A stretch of DNA of 64,000 nucleotides from Clostridia bacterium (GTDB lineage: Bacteria > Bacillota > Clostridia > Oscillospirales > CAG-272): contig JAFQPM010000002.1 of the NCBI GenBank assembly GCA_017411745.1, forward strand, positions 1 to 64,000, read 5' to 3'. Below are positions 44,099 to 53,166 of the stretch, one piece after another; the first letter of the stretch is position 1, and every line of letters starts with the position of its first letter. The notes beneath the pieces were generated by a model, which saw only the letters and a program-made list of their open reading frames with translations, ran no database searches and was not told where the DNA came from. The position numbers and the translations under genes were made by a program.

Positions 44099-45577
44099 AT
44101 GGCAGAGCATTCTATTTATAAGGATATTGCGGAGAGAACGGGAGGTGATATTTATATCGGTGTCGTAGGTCCCGTCAGAACGGGTAAATCTACCTTTATC
44201 AAGCGGTTTATGGAGGCGCTGGTGCTTCCTAATATTACTGAGGGATATTCCAGAGAAAGAGCAAGAGACGAGATGCCGCAAAGCGCGGCGGGTAAGACTG
44301 TTATGACTACCGAGCCGAAATTTATTCCCGACGAGGCGGTGCAGATAAGCGTTGACGGATGCTCGAATCTCAAGGTCAAAATGGTGGATTGCGTTGGCTA
44401 CATTGTGCCCGAGGCGCTTGGTACTATTGAGGACGGTCAGCCGAGAATGGTGCGCACACCTTGGAGAGAAGAGCCAATGCCTTTTGTTGAGGCGGCTGAA
44501 ATGGGCACACACAAGGTTATAAGTGAACATTCGACTATCGGTATGCTTATCACCACCGACGGCTCTATCGGAGATATTTCACGACCGAGCTACGTGGAGG
44601 CAGAGGAGAGAATAGTTGGAGAATTAAAGGCACTTGGCAAGCCGTTTGCTATGATACTTAACTCAGCGCATCCCGAGAGCGATGCGGCTATTGCACTGGC
44701 GTATGAGCTTGAGGCGAAATATGACGTTCCCGTAGCGCTTGTGTCCTGCATTGATCTTGATGCCGAGGATATACGTCATATACTTGAGCTTGTTTTGCAC
44801 GAATTTCCTGTGACCGAGATCAAGGTGTCGTTGCCCGAATGGACAGAGGCGCTGGAGGACAGTCACAAGATCAAGTTGTCTATTTTGTCGTGTATCAAGA
44901 ACTGTGCGGATAAGGTCAATAAGGCGGGAGATATCAAGGGTGCGTTCGAGGCTCTTTCCGAGAATGAATATATCAAGAGTGCGACGGTTGACGAGATCGA
45001 TCTTGGAACGGGAAGGGCTCATATAACAACGACAATGAACGACGGACTTTATTACGAGGTTATAAGCGAGCTGACGGGCTTTGAGATCGGCGGTGAGGAG
45101 GAGCTTATTTCGCTGCTTAAGGATCTTGCCGAAATGAAGGTGAGGTACGACAAGGTCAAGGAGGCGCTTGACGAGGCGGAGGAGAACGGCTATGGAATCG
45201 TTATGCCTGACGTGAGCGAGCTTCATCTTGCAGATCCCGAGATAGTAAAGCAGCCCGGCGGATACGGCGTGAAGCTTCGCGCATCGGCGCAGTCTATACA
45301 CATGATCAGAGCTAATATTGAGACCGAGATCAATCCTATTGTGGGAACGGAGCAGCAATCCGAGGATCTTGTAAAATATCTGCTTAATGAGTTTGAGGAG
45401 GATCCTCAGAAGATCTGGGCATCCAATATGTTTGGCAAGAGCCTTTACGAGCTTATGAATGAGGGCTTACACTCCAAGCTTGAGCATATGCCCGAGGCAT
45501 CGCGTGTCAAGCTTTCCGAGACTCTTGAGAGAATTATCAACGAGGGAAGCGGTGGACTTATTTGCATAATTCTTTGA
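44099..45577 (+). CDS. spoIVA: stage IV sporulation protein A
   Basis: ATPase that polymerises on the forespore surface to form the basement layer of the spore coat. 492 residues with the P-loop GPVRTGKST at about 24-32, a TRAFAC-GTPase-like core, and the conserved C-terminal end LICIIL that binds the SpoVM-decorated membrane. The ATG at 44099 has GGGAGG 7 bases upstream. The frame opens at 44084, but that lies before the site. Its presence is the main evidence that the organism forms endospores. A sigma-E promoter fits its upstream region. Confidence 0.96.
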   Translation: MAEHSIYKDIAERTGGDIYIGVVGPVRTGKSTFIKRFMEALVLPNITEGYSRERARDEMPQSAAGKTVMTTEPKFIPDEAVQISVDGCSNLKVKMVDCVGYIVPEALGTIEDGQPRMVRTPWREEPMPFVEAAEMGTHKVISEHSTIGMLITTDGSIGDISRPSYVEAEERIVGELKALGKPFAMILNSAHPESDAAIALAYELEAKYDVPVALVSCIDLDAEDIRHILELVLHEFPVTEIKVSLPEWTEALEDSHKIKLSILSCIKNCADKVNKAGDIKGAFEALSENEYIKSATVDEIDLGTGRAHITTTMNDGLYYEVISELTGFEIGGEEELISLLKDLAEMKVRYDKVKEALDEAEENGYGIVMPDVSELHLADPEIVKQPGGYGVKLRASAQSIHMIRANIETEINPIVGTEQQSEDLVKYLLNEFEEDPQKIWASNMFGKSLYELMNEGLHSKLEHMPEASRVKLSETLERIINEGSGGLICIIL

Positions 45578-45601
45578 TGTCGTACGAAGATTGTGTCATA
45601 T

Positions 45602-45645
45602 AAAAAACAGAGCCGAGCGCATTTCGCGCTCGGCTCAACTGTTTT
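45602..45645. terminator. bidirectional terminator
   Basis: GAGCCGAGCGC / GCGCTCGGCTC (45610-45636) with outer AAAACAG/CTGTTTT arms, between spoIVA and the convergent lipoprotein gene. Confidence 0.9.
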
Positions 45646-45659
45646 GTTCTCCCTTTGTA

Positions 45660-47453
45660 TCATTTGCCACCTTTATCAACACGCCGCCATGTTTTCAGGT
45701 CCAGGGAAGAGTATTCAAAGTATTCGTAGCGTTGATTTTCGTATGAATCCCCTGTCAATACTCTTATGCATAGATAATATTCATCTTCGTCTACAAAGTC
45801 ATATACCTCTGCTCCGCTCAGAGAATTATCATAGGGAAGCTCTATTTTTTCCCAATTTAGACCTCCGTCTGTAGTAATATACGTTCGATTTGTAATATCA
45901 TCATCGGCCCAGAAGCCTCCCGAAATGAGTCCGACGCTATCGTTAAGCATTTTGGCACATAAAACACGCTCTTTCCAATGGAAGCGAGGGGGAGTATTTA
46001 CCGATATGGATTGCCAGGTCTTTCCTCCGTCTTCGGTTTTTAACAATATGTCTAACTGAGTGTCAAACGTATCTGCAACTCCACCAAATGAGAAGAAATA
46101 TCCTTTTTGCGGACTTGAAAAATGATAGCCGGTATAAACGTCTTCGGCGTAAAAATTATGATCGCTGAGTTCAGGGAACGATGCTATGACGGAATTTATT
46201 ACCTCCTCCTTTGTTTTAGTGGATTCAGTTGCGTTATCATCTCCGTAATAAGTTACTTCGACGCGATAACTTGCATAAACATAATATTCGCGATCAAAAT
46301 ACAGTATTTTGTAATATTCCAGCTCCTCGCCATTCCATTCGACTTTAATAGGCTCTGTATCGAGCAATCTTGCGGTATCACTTGTTGCGGAACGCAAATA
46401 AGCCCATTCTGATAAAAGGCAGGAGAGCTGCACCGGACAATCGGGAGCCGGCTCATAGAAAACCGGTATGCTGCTATATAGCACCTTAATGATAGGAAGT
46501 CTTTCAAAGCATATCGTCTTGATAGCGGGTTTCCTTGCATTTTCAACGTAATATTCAAAAGAAATTGATTTGCCGTCGGGGGCAAAGTATACAGAGCTTG
46601 GATTTTTATATTCGGGATATTGCTTGTAAAAAACAGATTTATCAAATATATTCTGAACCGTTAACGCCCCGTTGTCGTCGGCATATACCACTTTATCGTC
46701 CGAAAAAGCTAAAGCGTCGTAAAACACATCTGAAAATTTGTTTTCTGAAATACTGTAAACGGTCTTGCGATAAGAGTATCCGTCTGTATAATCGGAAGAA
46801 GGGATACTTATTATTAAAAAATCGTTTTTGGTGCCAATTTCTATTCTTGCATTGGTTTGCTCGATTTTGACGAGGCGTCCTTCTTTATCGTATATCTCGT
46901 ATTCGTATTTTATATCCTTATCGTCGCTTCGATAGGTGTCGTATGCAAATATTTTATAATGATCTCCATTCCATTCGGTAAGAGAATACGGCCCATCTTT
47001 AAGCTCATCTTTGCTTGGAATAACGTTCTTTAGGAAGACAGGCTTCCCGTCCTTCATACCGAAAGCAGCTACAGGGGCAATAGGAGAGTTATATCCCAAA
47101 TTGTTTTTCCAGATTATCAACTCGTTGATACCGTCGGAATTTATATCGTCGCGGTATGAGTAAGATAGGGGTTGTCCGATGATGCTGCGAAGAGCGTCGT
47201 ATATCTCCTGTTCTCTTGCATCTAATTCAATCCCAGAACTCTCGAAGGATTCTATGCCTCCGTATTTTTCGAGCTTTATGATCGCATATCGAATGTCATC
47301 GTAGGAGGAGAAAAGCGGAGCTTCCCACGAAGGTGGAGAAAATTGAACGATTTCGCTTGTGCTTATTTCATCATCTATATTTTTTGAAAAGTCGCAGGCG
47401 GTGAAAGAGAAGAGAAGCAGGGTGGATAGAATGATGGCGGCAAGACGTTTCAT
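45660..47453 (-). CDS. lipoprotein with BNR/Ycf48-like repeats
   Basis: About 597 residues. The signal peptide MKRLAAIILSTLLLF ends in a lipobox-like FTAC. The N-terminal half is unrecognised. The C-terminal part has BNR-type turns (TEDGGKTWQ and TTDGGLNWE) as in sortilin and Ycf48 beta-propellers. The frame runs on to 47606, into the end of the next gene, but AAAGGAG before the ATG at 47453 fixes the start. The signal-peptide DNA is nearly identical to that of the upstream lipoprotein gene. It is probably a surface-anchored protein of unknown ligand. Confidence 0.8.
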   Translation of the reverse strand: MKRLAAIILSTLLLFSFTACDFSKNIDDEISTSEIVQFSPPSWEAPLFSSYDDIRYAIIKLEKYGGIESFESSGIELDAREQEIYDALRSIIGQPLSYSYRDDINSDGINELIIWKNNLGYNSPIAPVAAFGMKDGKPVFLKNVIPSKDELKDGPYSLTEWNGDHYKIFAYDTYRSDDKDIKYEYEIYDKEGRLVKIEQTNARIEIGTKNDFLIISIPSSDYTDGYSYRKTVYSISENKFSDVFYDALAFSDDKVVYADDNGALTVQNIFDKSVFYKQYPEYKNPSSVYFAPDGKSISFEYYVENARKPAIKTICFERLPIIKVLYSSIPVFYEPAPDCPVQLSCLLSEWAYLRSATSDTARLLDTEPIKVEWNGEELEYYKILYFDREYYVYASYRVEVTYYGDDNATESTKTKEEVINSVIASFPELSDHNFYAEDVYTGYHFSSPQKGYFFSFGGVADTFDTQLDILLKTEDGGKTWQSISVNTPPRFHWKERVLCAKMLNDSVGLISGGFWADDDITNRTYITTDGGLNWEKIELPYDNSLSGAEVYDFVDEDEYYLCIRVLTGDSYENQRYEYFEYSSLDLKTWRRVDKGGK

Positions 47454-47468
47454 AATGTTTTCTCCTTT
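47406..47468 (-). repeat. duplicated leader and signal-peptide segment, copy 1
   Basis: 63 bases covering the ribosome binding site, start codon and first 16 codons of the lipoprotein at 45660. It matches 48853-48915 at 61 of 63 positions. The genes diverge directly outside it. Confidence 0.9.
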
Positions 47469-47490
47469 GTTTAAATTAATTATAACGTTA

Positions 47491-48900
47491 TTATTTCGGT
47501 GCGAATTTAAAGAAATATCGGAATTCAAAGCCGGTCTTGATCTCGTTGAATGCGTAGGCTTCTTCAAGCAATAAATATTCTTTCTCGGTGATATTGACCC
47601 ATTCACCGTTTTCTTCCTTAAACCATTCTATTTCGCAATCGTAAAAGCCTGTATAGTCGGAAATACCGTACGAAAAAATTTCGGTTGCTCCTGTTTTGTC
47701 GAATGAGACTACGCGGCTTGTGCCTCCTTCTCCTTTTCCTGCTATACTGCAATGTATTCTTCCGTCATCACCGATTTGGGTGATATGGTTGTAGTCATTG
47801 TCACTGAATCTTCCAATGAGCTTTGCTTCATTTCCGTCGCCTGTGAATATCATTTCGATATAATACTGGCTTAATCCTCCACCCCAACTGGAAAATACCA
47901 TCTCTTCGGTGCCGTCACGGTTTATGTCGTACAAGAAAAATCCTCTGCCATAGCTGTGGCATTCTTCTGTATATTTGAGAAGTGCCTCGAAATTTTCAGA
48001 AGACAATTCGGGATAATCTGCGATAACGATGCCGTCGATGCTACCCTCGGTTTTCCTATGGGTCGCCATTTTTATGTACGCATCTAAAATGGGATGATAC
48101 ATATTCTGAACGTACGGATATTTGCTCATTGTAATTCCGCTGGAATTATAATCAATAAATTCTTGTGAGCTGTTTATTAAGGCGTCTGCCATTTTTTCGG
48201 CGAAATCCCTTCTGGCATCGGGATCTGTATTGATTTCAGAATCCTTACCGATGATTTCGTGTGTTATTAACTGGATTTGTGTTGAGGCTATTCTTTTGTA
48301 ATCGTTTGTGTGTGCCTCGTACTCGGATTTGTCAACCTCTCGATCTTTATAATAGTAATGAACATGGGAGTCACTGTCAGTAGATTTAGCTAAAAAGTTG
48401 TTAGGATAGAGTACAGGCGCATAAAAATCGACGTATTTTGGAAAAACTCTGATATAGTTTGTGTATCCGATATCGATTTTACCCAAGAGACAACCTTCCG
48501 ATAAAATTACAGGCTCTCCATTGCAGTCTTCGGCAACACAGAGGTTCATATTATCACCTGAATCCCAGTGATCTGCATCGTAAATAAACAGTTTTTCTCC
48601 TGTATCAAGCTCGTAAAACGTTGTAAATACATTGCCCATTGAGCCTCCTGGATATGCAATCAGGACCTCGGGTGAATTATCAAAATTAAGATCCATAAGG
48701 CCTACTGCGAAGCTTCCGTATATGTCACAATTCGAGAGGACATTGATCAATTTGTCTCTCCAAGTGTTCTTTTCCTTCGAGGATATAAAGGTGTATTTGT
48801 TTTCCTGATTTTCGATAGAGTTATTGTCGGAGGTGTCGCACCCAACAAAAGCAGAGAAGAGAAGCAGGGTGGATAGAATGATGGCGGCGAGACGTTTCAC
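47491..48900 (-). CDS. lipoprotein of unknown function with FG-GAP-like segments
   Basis: A 469-residue lipoprotein. Signal peptide MKRLAAIILSTLLLFSAF, then the lipobox FVGC. Segments such as LMDLNFDNSPEVLIAY and YDINRDGTEEMVFSS resemble the Asp-rich FG-GAP/VCBS-type calcium-binding turns of secreted beta-propellers. The start codon is GTG at 48900, where the otherwise duplicated leader of the neighbouring gene has ATG. AAAGGAG precedes it. It is separated from murA upstream by a terminator and from the BNR lipoprotein by 37 bases, so the two lipoproteins are probably co-transcribed. Confidence 0.78.
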   Translation of the reverse strand: MKRLAAIILSTLLLFSAFVGCDTSDNNSIENQENKYTFISSKEKNTWRDKLINVLSNCDIYGSFAVGLMDLNFDNSPEVLIAYPGGSMGNVFTTFYELDTGEKLFIYDADHWDSGDNMNLCVAEDCNGEPVILSEGCLLGKIDIGYTNYIRVFPKYVDFYAPVLYPNNFLAKSTDSDSHVHYYYKDREVDKSEYEAHTNDYKRIASTQIQLITHEIIGKDSEINTDPDARRDFAEKMADALINSSQEFIDYNSSGITMSKYPYVQNMYHPILDAYIKMATHRKTEGSIDGIVIADYPELSSENFEALLKYTEECHSYGRGFFLYDINRDGTEEMVFSSWGGGLSQYYIEMIFTGDGNEAKLIGRFSDNDYNHITQIGDDGRIHCSIAGKGEGGTSRVVSFDKTGATEIFSYGISDYTGFYDCEIEWFKEENGEWVNITEKEYLLLEEAYAFNEIKTGFEFRYFFKFAPK

Positions 48901-48915
48901 AATGTTTTCTCCTTT
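48853..48915 (-). repeat. duplicated leader and signal-peptide segment, copy 2
   Basis: Partner of 47406-47468. Of the two differences, one changes the start codon (ATG in copy 1, GTG here) and one is in the fourth codon. Confidence 0.9.
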
Positions 48916-48965
48916 TTATTATATATTGTTTGTTTTTTAGGTGCTGTTTACTAAAGGCGAAAATA

Positions 48966-48990
48966 GGGCGACAGTCTTTCTGTCGCCCTC
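48966..48990 (-). terminator. murA terminator
   Basis: AGGGCGACAG-TCTTT-CTGTCGCCCT, a 10-bp stem. On the minus strand it is followed by ATTTTCG. Confidence 0.75.
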
Positions 48991-49023
48991 GTTTGATTAA
49001 AATGAAGCTTATGTAGCTTTATG

Positions 49024-50319
49024 TCAACGTGTTGCAGTATATCTTTGCTCGTCCGCAACGCTCACTTTTTTTTGGATATCGGCGCCAAGCTCGCGAAGCT
49101 TTCCTACAATATTATAATACCCGCGCTCGATCTTGTCGATGCCTTCAATGACGGAGGTGTCTTTAGTTGCGAGAGCCGCGATTACCATAGCCGCGCCTGC
49201 GCGGAGATCGTGACAGATGAGAGGTGCGCCCGAGAGAGTAGCGCCGCCGCGAATTACTGCATGGTTGGAGTCAACCTTAATGTCTGCGCCCATCTTCGAC
49301 AGCTCATCCATGAACTGGAATCTGCTGTTGAATATGTTTTCTACGATGTCAGAGGTTCCTTCTGCGAAGCAGAGCATAGCAGAGAACTGAGGCTGCATAT
49401 CGGTAGCGAATCCGGGATAAGGCTGGGTGTTGATGCTGATGCCCTTGAGCTTGCCGGTGCTTTCAACAGTGATGTGGTCGTCTCCTACGATAACAGTTGC
49501 GCCCGCCTCTTCAAGCTTTGCGGAGATTGCTTCCATATGCTTGGGAATGATGTTTCGTACGGTAACCTTACCGCCTGTTGCGGCAACTGCCGCCATATAT
49601 GTTCCTGCTTCGATCATGTCGGGGATGATAGAGTAACGGCAACCGTGGAGCTTTTCAACGCCCTTGACCTTGATCACGGAAGTTCCTGCGCCGGTGATGT
49701 TCGCACCGCACGCGTTGAGGAATACTGCGAGATCTACGATATGGGGCTCGCGAGCCGCGTTGTCGATAACGGTCATGCCGTCAGCGAGAACGGATGCGAG
49801 GATAGCGTTAGCTGTTGCACCTACGGAAACCTTGTCGAAGTAAATGGTGTTGCCGACTGCGCAGCCGTTTTCACACTCAACCTCGAGTCTGCCGTTCTTG
49901 TGGTAGCAGTGAGCGCCGAGAGCCTCGAATGCCTTCATGTGAAGGTCGAGGGGACGGGTGCCAATGCTACATCCGCCGGGGTGGGGAACACTGGATCTTG
50001 CAAAGCGACCGAACTCTGCGCCGAGCAGATAGGACGATCCGCGGATCTTGGATGCAAGCTCGTTAGAGGAGGTGCAGGGAACAAGGTTCTTGCAGTTGAT
50101 CTCTACCGAGTTTTTGGTGAGTCTGTTTACGTTTGCACCCATGGATGCCAGAAGATCGAGAAGGGTCTCGATGTCGCTTACAGGAGGGATATTATCGATG
50201 ATGCAGGTCTCCTCGTTGAGAATGCATGCGCAAATAACGGGAAGTGCTGCGTTTTTCATACCGTTGATAGAAATGCTGCCGTAAAGGGGATGTCCGCCGT
50301 TAATGATGATCTGCTCCAT
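49024..50319 (-). CDS. murA: UDP-N-acetylglucosamine 1-carboxyvinyltransferase
   Basis: First committed enzyme of peptidoglycan synthesis, transferring enolpyruvate from PEP to UDP-GlcNAc. It has 431 residues, with the conserved Lys22 (GMKNAALPV) and the catalytic Cys117 in GGCSIGTRPLDLH. The Cys indicates a fosfomycin-sensitive type. The ATG at 50319 follows CGGAGG; the frame beyond it to 50397 has no site. Promoter TTTACT-17-TATAAT lies 120 bases upstream. It is monocistronic. Confidence 0.95.
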   Translation of the reverse strand: MEQIIINGGHPLYGSISINGMKNAALPVICACILNEETCIIDNIPPVSDIETLLDLLASMGANVNRLTKNSVEINCKNLVPCTSSNELASKIRGSSYLLGAEFGRFARSSVPHPGGCSIGTRPLDLHMKAFEALGAHCYHKNGRLEVECENGCAVGNTIYFDKVSVGATANAILASVLADGMTVIDNAAREPHIVDLAVFLNACGANITGAGTSVIKVKGVEKLHGCRYSIIPDMIEAGTYMAAVAATGGKVTVRNIIPKHMEAISAKLEEAGATVIVGDDHITVESTGKLKGISINTQPYPGFATDMQPQFSAMLCFAEGTSDIVENIFNSRFQFMDELSKMGADIKVDSNHAVIRGGATLSGAPLICHDLRAGAAMVIAALATKDTSVIEGIDKIERGYYNIVGKLRELGADIQKKVSVADEQRYTATR

Positions 50320-50439
50320 GATTGTCCTCCGTGTATTCCGCCTGTATTTTGCGGTTGTATTTTTATCCTTGACGATGTGCGGGTGTTTGTGGCGCACGCG
50401 GTCGAAAGATGTATTATTTTGCTTAGTGTCGATGTATTT

Positions 50440-50468
50440 ATTATATCACTTTCCTGCATAAAAGTAAA
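50440..50468 (-). promoter_or_regulatory. sigma-A promoter of murA
   Basis: Minus strand TTTACT (50468-50463), 17-base spacer, TATAAT (50445-50440). The leader to the ATG is about 115 bases. Confidence 0.65.
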
Positions 50469-50760
50469 TATAATATTCGCATATTTAATATTTTATTTAC
50501 AAATAAAAATTACAAAAATTACCAATAAAATCACCGGTATTGATTCGCGGTTTTGTGACGTAATATCAAGCACTTATGTTCTAAATGGTCTATAATTCGT
50601 GGATTATTTTGATAAAAAGTTAATAAAAACACTTAAAATGAACAAAAAAAGAACAAATATATAAAACAAGACATAAATAATGTCATATATATAATTATCT
50701 ATTTAGTACGACATAAAAATGAATAAAAATCAGAAAATAGCGCATATTGTTCAAAACAAA
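50469..50760. other. AT-rich non-coding gap
   Basis: About 290 bases between the murA promoter and the DUF3810 terminator, very AT-rich. The only structure I see is GACAT-AAATA-ATGTC near 50671 and a second GACATAAA near 50709. No gene, tRNA or promoter pair was evident. Confidence 0.6.
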
Positions 50761-50802
50761 AATACCACCCTACAGACAGTTTATTCTGTAAGGTGATATT
50801 TT
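50761..50802 (-). terminator. terminator of the rluA-DUF3810 unit
   Basis: An imperfect stem (AATA-C-CACC-C-TACAG against CTGTA-A-GGTG-A-TATT) with a 10-base loop, 25 bases past the DUF3810 stop on the minus strand, followed by T's. Confidence 0.65.
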
Positions 50803-50826
50803 GATATTATTAACTTAAAAATTGTA

Positions 50827-52038
50827 TTATTCGATATAATTTTGACTCTTAAGATATGCAACCGTTAAGTCTACGACCATCCCGTAGCTCTTTTTACCGA
50901 CTGTGCCTTGAGTTTTGAGATAGGTATCGTTAACTACTCCCGAGACTTGACTTGCTACCGAATTATCGTATTTTTCGAAAAATGCGTTATAAGCTTTTTG
51001 CTCGTGATATGTGTATGCGTTAAGCTCGTTGTATATCTGTTTGAATTTTTTGTTGTCGGCTCTATAAAGTGCAGAAGCCACGTATTCGAAGACGTTTAAA
51101 TAGGCGCTATATTGAATGTATGGATCGCTGGACTCAATGCAAACGAGAAACGCGATCATATTGGCTTCGTCCTCGCGCGCAAATCCTCTTTGATGCGCCA
51201 TTTCATGAGCCGCGGTGAAAGGTATCGTGTAGTCGGGAAAGTTTACGTTGATATTGGTCTCTCCCGTGAAGAATGAATATATTCCCGTTATGTGCGCGTA
51301 AGACATCGCTTCGCTGAGAAGCACGGGCTTGAGGCGACTGTTGAAGGTGCTTATAAAATCGTGCTCATCGCAAAAGCTATCGTATGCTTTGAGCAACTTT
51401 TTGTTCATTTCCTTAAAGCTATACGGCATTGCGGAAAAATCGTCCTCTCCGTAGCCTATTTCGGCGGATAATTCATTTATTTTATTGACAAGATATTCCG
51501 ACGTTTTATATAGGTCGTCGGCTCCGACGGCTTGAGATTCTATATTGAGCTTTTTATCTAAGGGAGTTCCTTGATATCCTGCGGCAAAGCAGAGCACGAA
51601 GCTTGATAAAAACAGAGATAATATTGAGAATATACAAACGATCGACACCATTGATGACCGTTTGGTATCGCAACGGAACTTTAAAAGATACCATATTGAT
51701 ATAAACGCTATAATGGGTAGCGATATAATGATAAGCTCTGCTAAGGAAAAAGGCAAAATGTTCGTTATTTTTGCAAACAAAAATCTGAAGGCGGTGCTGA
51801 TGTGAGTGTTGAAAAAGTCGGCAAATGATTCACTTGCACAAATAATAGCATAGATAATAGCGCACAAAGCACCTACGATCAACGATATTTTGCAAAACAG
51901 CGGGATCTTTTCGTATTTTGCTTTAACGGGTGACCACATAGCTCTTTCGTTATCACTCATTTCCGAGTATTCCTTGGCGGATATGCTGTATATGATCTCG
52001 TCTTTTGGGGGCTTGGGGGAGTTTTTTTTGAGTTGCAT
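50827..52038 (-). CDS. DUF3810 membrane protein with HExxH metallopeptidase motif
   Basis: A 403-residue protein. About 50 polar N-terminal residues are followed by three membrane helices (residues about 50-170). The C-terminal extracytoplasmic domain contains HEMAHQRGF near 283 and EDEAN just after, i.e. an HExxH zinc motif with a downstream Glu, as in DUF3810. A peptidase activity is suspected for this family but not proven to my knowledge. It is 15 bases after the RluA gene. GGAG precedes the ATG. A terminator follows. Confidence 0.8.
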   Translation of the reverse strand: MQLKKNSPKPPKDEIIYSISAKEYSEMSDNERAMWSPVKAKYEKIPLFCKISLIVGALCAIIYAIICASESFADFFNTHISTAFRFLFAKITNILPFSLAELIIISLPIIAFISIWYLLKFRCDTKRSSMVSIVCIFSILSLFLSSFVLCFAAGYQGTPLDKKLNIESQAVGADDLYKTSEYLVNKINELSAEIGYGEDDFSAMPYSFKEMNKKLLKAYDSFCDEHDFISTFNSRLKPVLLSEAMSYAHITGIYSFFTGETNINVNFPDYTIPFTAAHEMAHQRGFAREDEANMIAFLVCIESSDPYIQYSAYLNVFEYVASALYRADNKKFKQIYNELNAYTYHEQKAYNAFFEKYDNSVASQVSGVVNDTYLKTQGTVGKKSYGMVVDLTVAYLKSQNYIE

Positions 52039-52053
52039 AGGTTCTCCTTGGAG

Positions 52054-53004
52054 TTATTTATTGAACTTGGAGAGAAATATTGATTCAAGGTCTTGTCCGC
52101 AGATAGATCTTGTTGCCTTTATCATATCCTCGGGCGGGGGGGTGGTAAATGAGATCTGCTCGGTGCTATATGGCATAGGGATCGAAAGAAATGCTGCGTG
52201 GAGCGCGTGGCGGGATATATGTTCGCTTGATGACCCGTATATATCGTCACCTAATATTGAGTGTCCGATATGGGCAAAATGTACGCGCAGCTGGTGAGTG
52301 CGACCCGTCTCGGGAATTGCCTCGACGATGCTTATTTCGTCACAAGAAAATAACAGTCGCCAATGAGTCACGGCGAGATATGCTCCTTCTTCTTCGAAAT
52401 TTCCTACACAACGCAATATAACGCTTTCTTCCTCGCGCTTCATATATGTGCTGATGGTATGAAAATTTCCGTCACTTTCTATTTTTCCGCAAAGGATCGC
52501 TATGTATTTTTTGTGTATCAGTCCTTTTTGTCTTGCATAGAAAAGATAGGATGCCGAGATCGAGTGCCGCGCTATCAAGGAAAGTCCGCTTGTGTTACGG
52601 TCGAGACGACCGATCGGTCTGAATTTTGCGGGAGTGTTTCTTTCCTTGTTTATATATGCCACGGCGTTGGCAAGGGTATCGTCCGTGTGTCCGTGCGAGG
52701 GATGCGTGGGCATATTTGGCGGTTTGTCGACGATCATTATATCGCTATTTTCGTAGATGACGTTTATCGGAAGGTCTACTGGGGCGATAGCCTCGTTGCA
52801 ATCTTCCTCCGAATCCTTTTCGTCAATAAAAAGCAGATCGTTTTCGCGCAAGATATAGCGAACGGTCACGTGTTTGCCGTTTGCTAAGATCCCATGCTCG
52901 TTTCGCTTCAGTCTGGCTAGTGCCGATCTTGATATTTTCAGTGTTGATTTCAGAAAAGACAGGACCGTGCGACCGTCCTGCTCTGAGGTTATGGTAAATA
53001 TCAT
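52054..53004 (-). CDS. RluA-family pseudouridine synthase
   Basis: Converts specific uridines in rRNA or tRNA to pseudouridine. 316 residues: an N-terminal S4-like RNA-binding region (about 1-75) and the catalytic domain with GRLDRNTSGLSLIA, the Asp in that motif being the catalytic one. The later RTHQLRVHFAHIGHSILGDDIYG block is also typical. Which of the RluA, RluC or RluD specificities applies cannot be told. It is first in a two-gene unit with the DUF3810 protein. Confidence 0.9.
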   Translation of the reverse strand: MIFTITSEQDGRTVLSFLKSTLKISRSALARLKRNEHGILANGKHVTVRYILRENDLLFIDEKDSEEDCNEAIAPVDLPINVIYENSDIMIVDKPPNMPTHPSHGHTDDTLANAVAYINKERNTPAKFRPIGRLDRNTSGLSLIARHSISASYLFYARQKGLIHKKYIAILCGKIESDGNFHTISTYMKREEESVILRCVGNFEEEGAYLAVTHWRLLFSCDEISIVEAIPETGRTHQLRVHFAHIGHSILGDDIYGSSSEHISRHALHAAFLSIPMPYSTEQISFTTPPPEDMIKATRSICGQDLESIFLSKFNK

Positions 53005-53166
53005 ACAGATGTCCTTATTTGTTAATATAATGTATTATAACACTATTTAATTAGCAATATAAGAAGATTTTGTGAAGGCAATAAAAATTCTTTGCTCGGT
53101 AATATATCAGTATTTCCCAAAATATAATTAGAGTGACAGTTATGACAAATGTTGGGAGGAGAGGTT

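Noticed and set aside
49021-50595. 524-residue open frame on the plus strand
   Set aside because: It is antisense to murA, which has its catalytic residues, promoter and terminator on the minus strand.
50469-50760. Small RNA or origin-like element in the AT-rich gap
   Set aside because: There is only one short GACAT palindrome, no DnaA-box cluster, no terminator of its own and no promoter pair that I could support.
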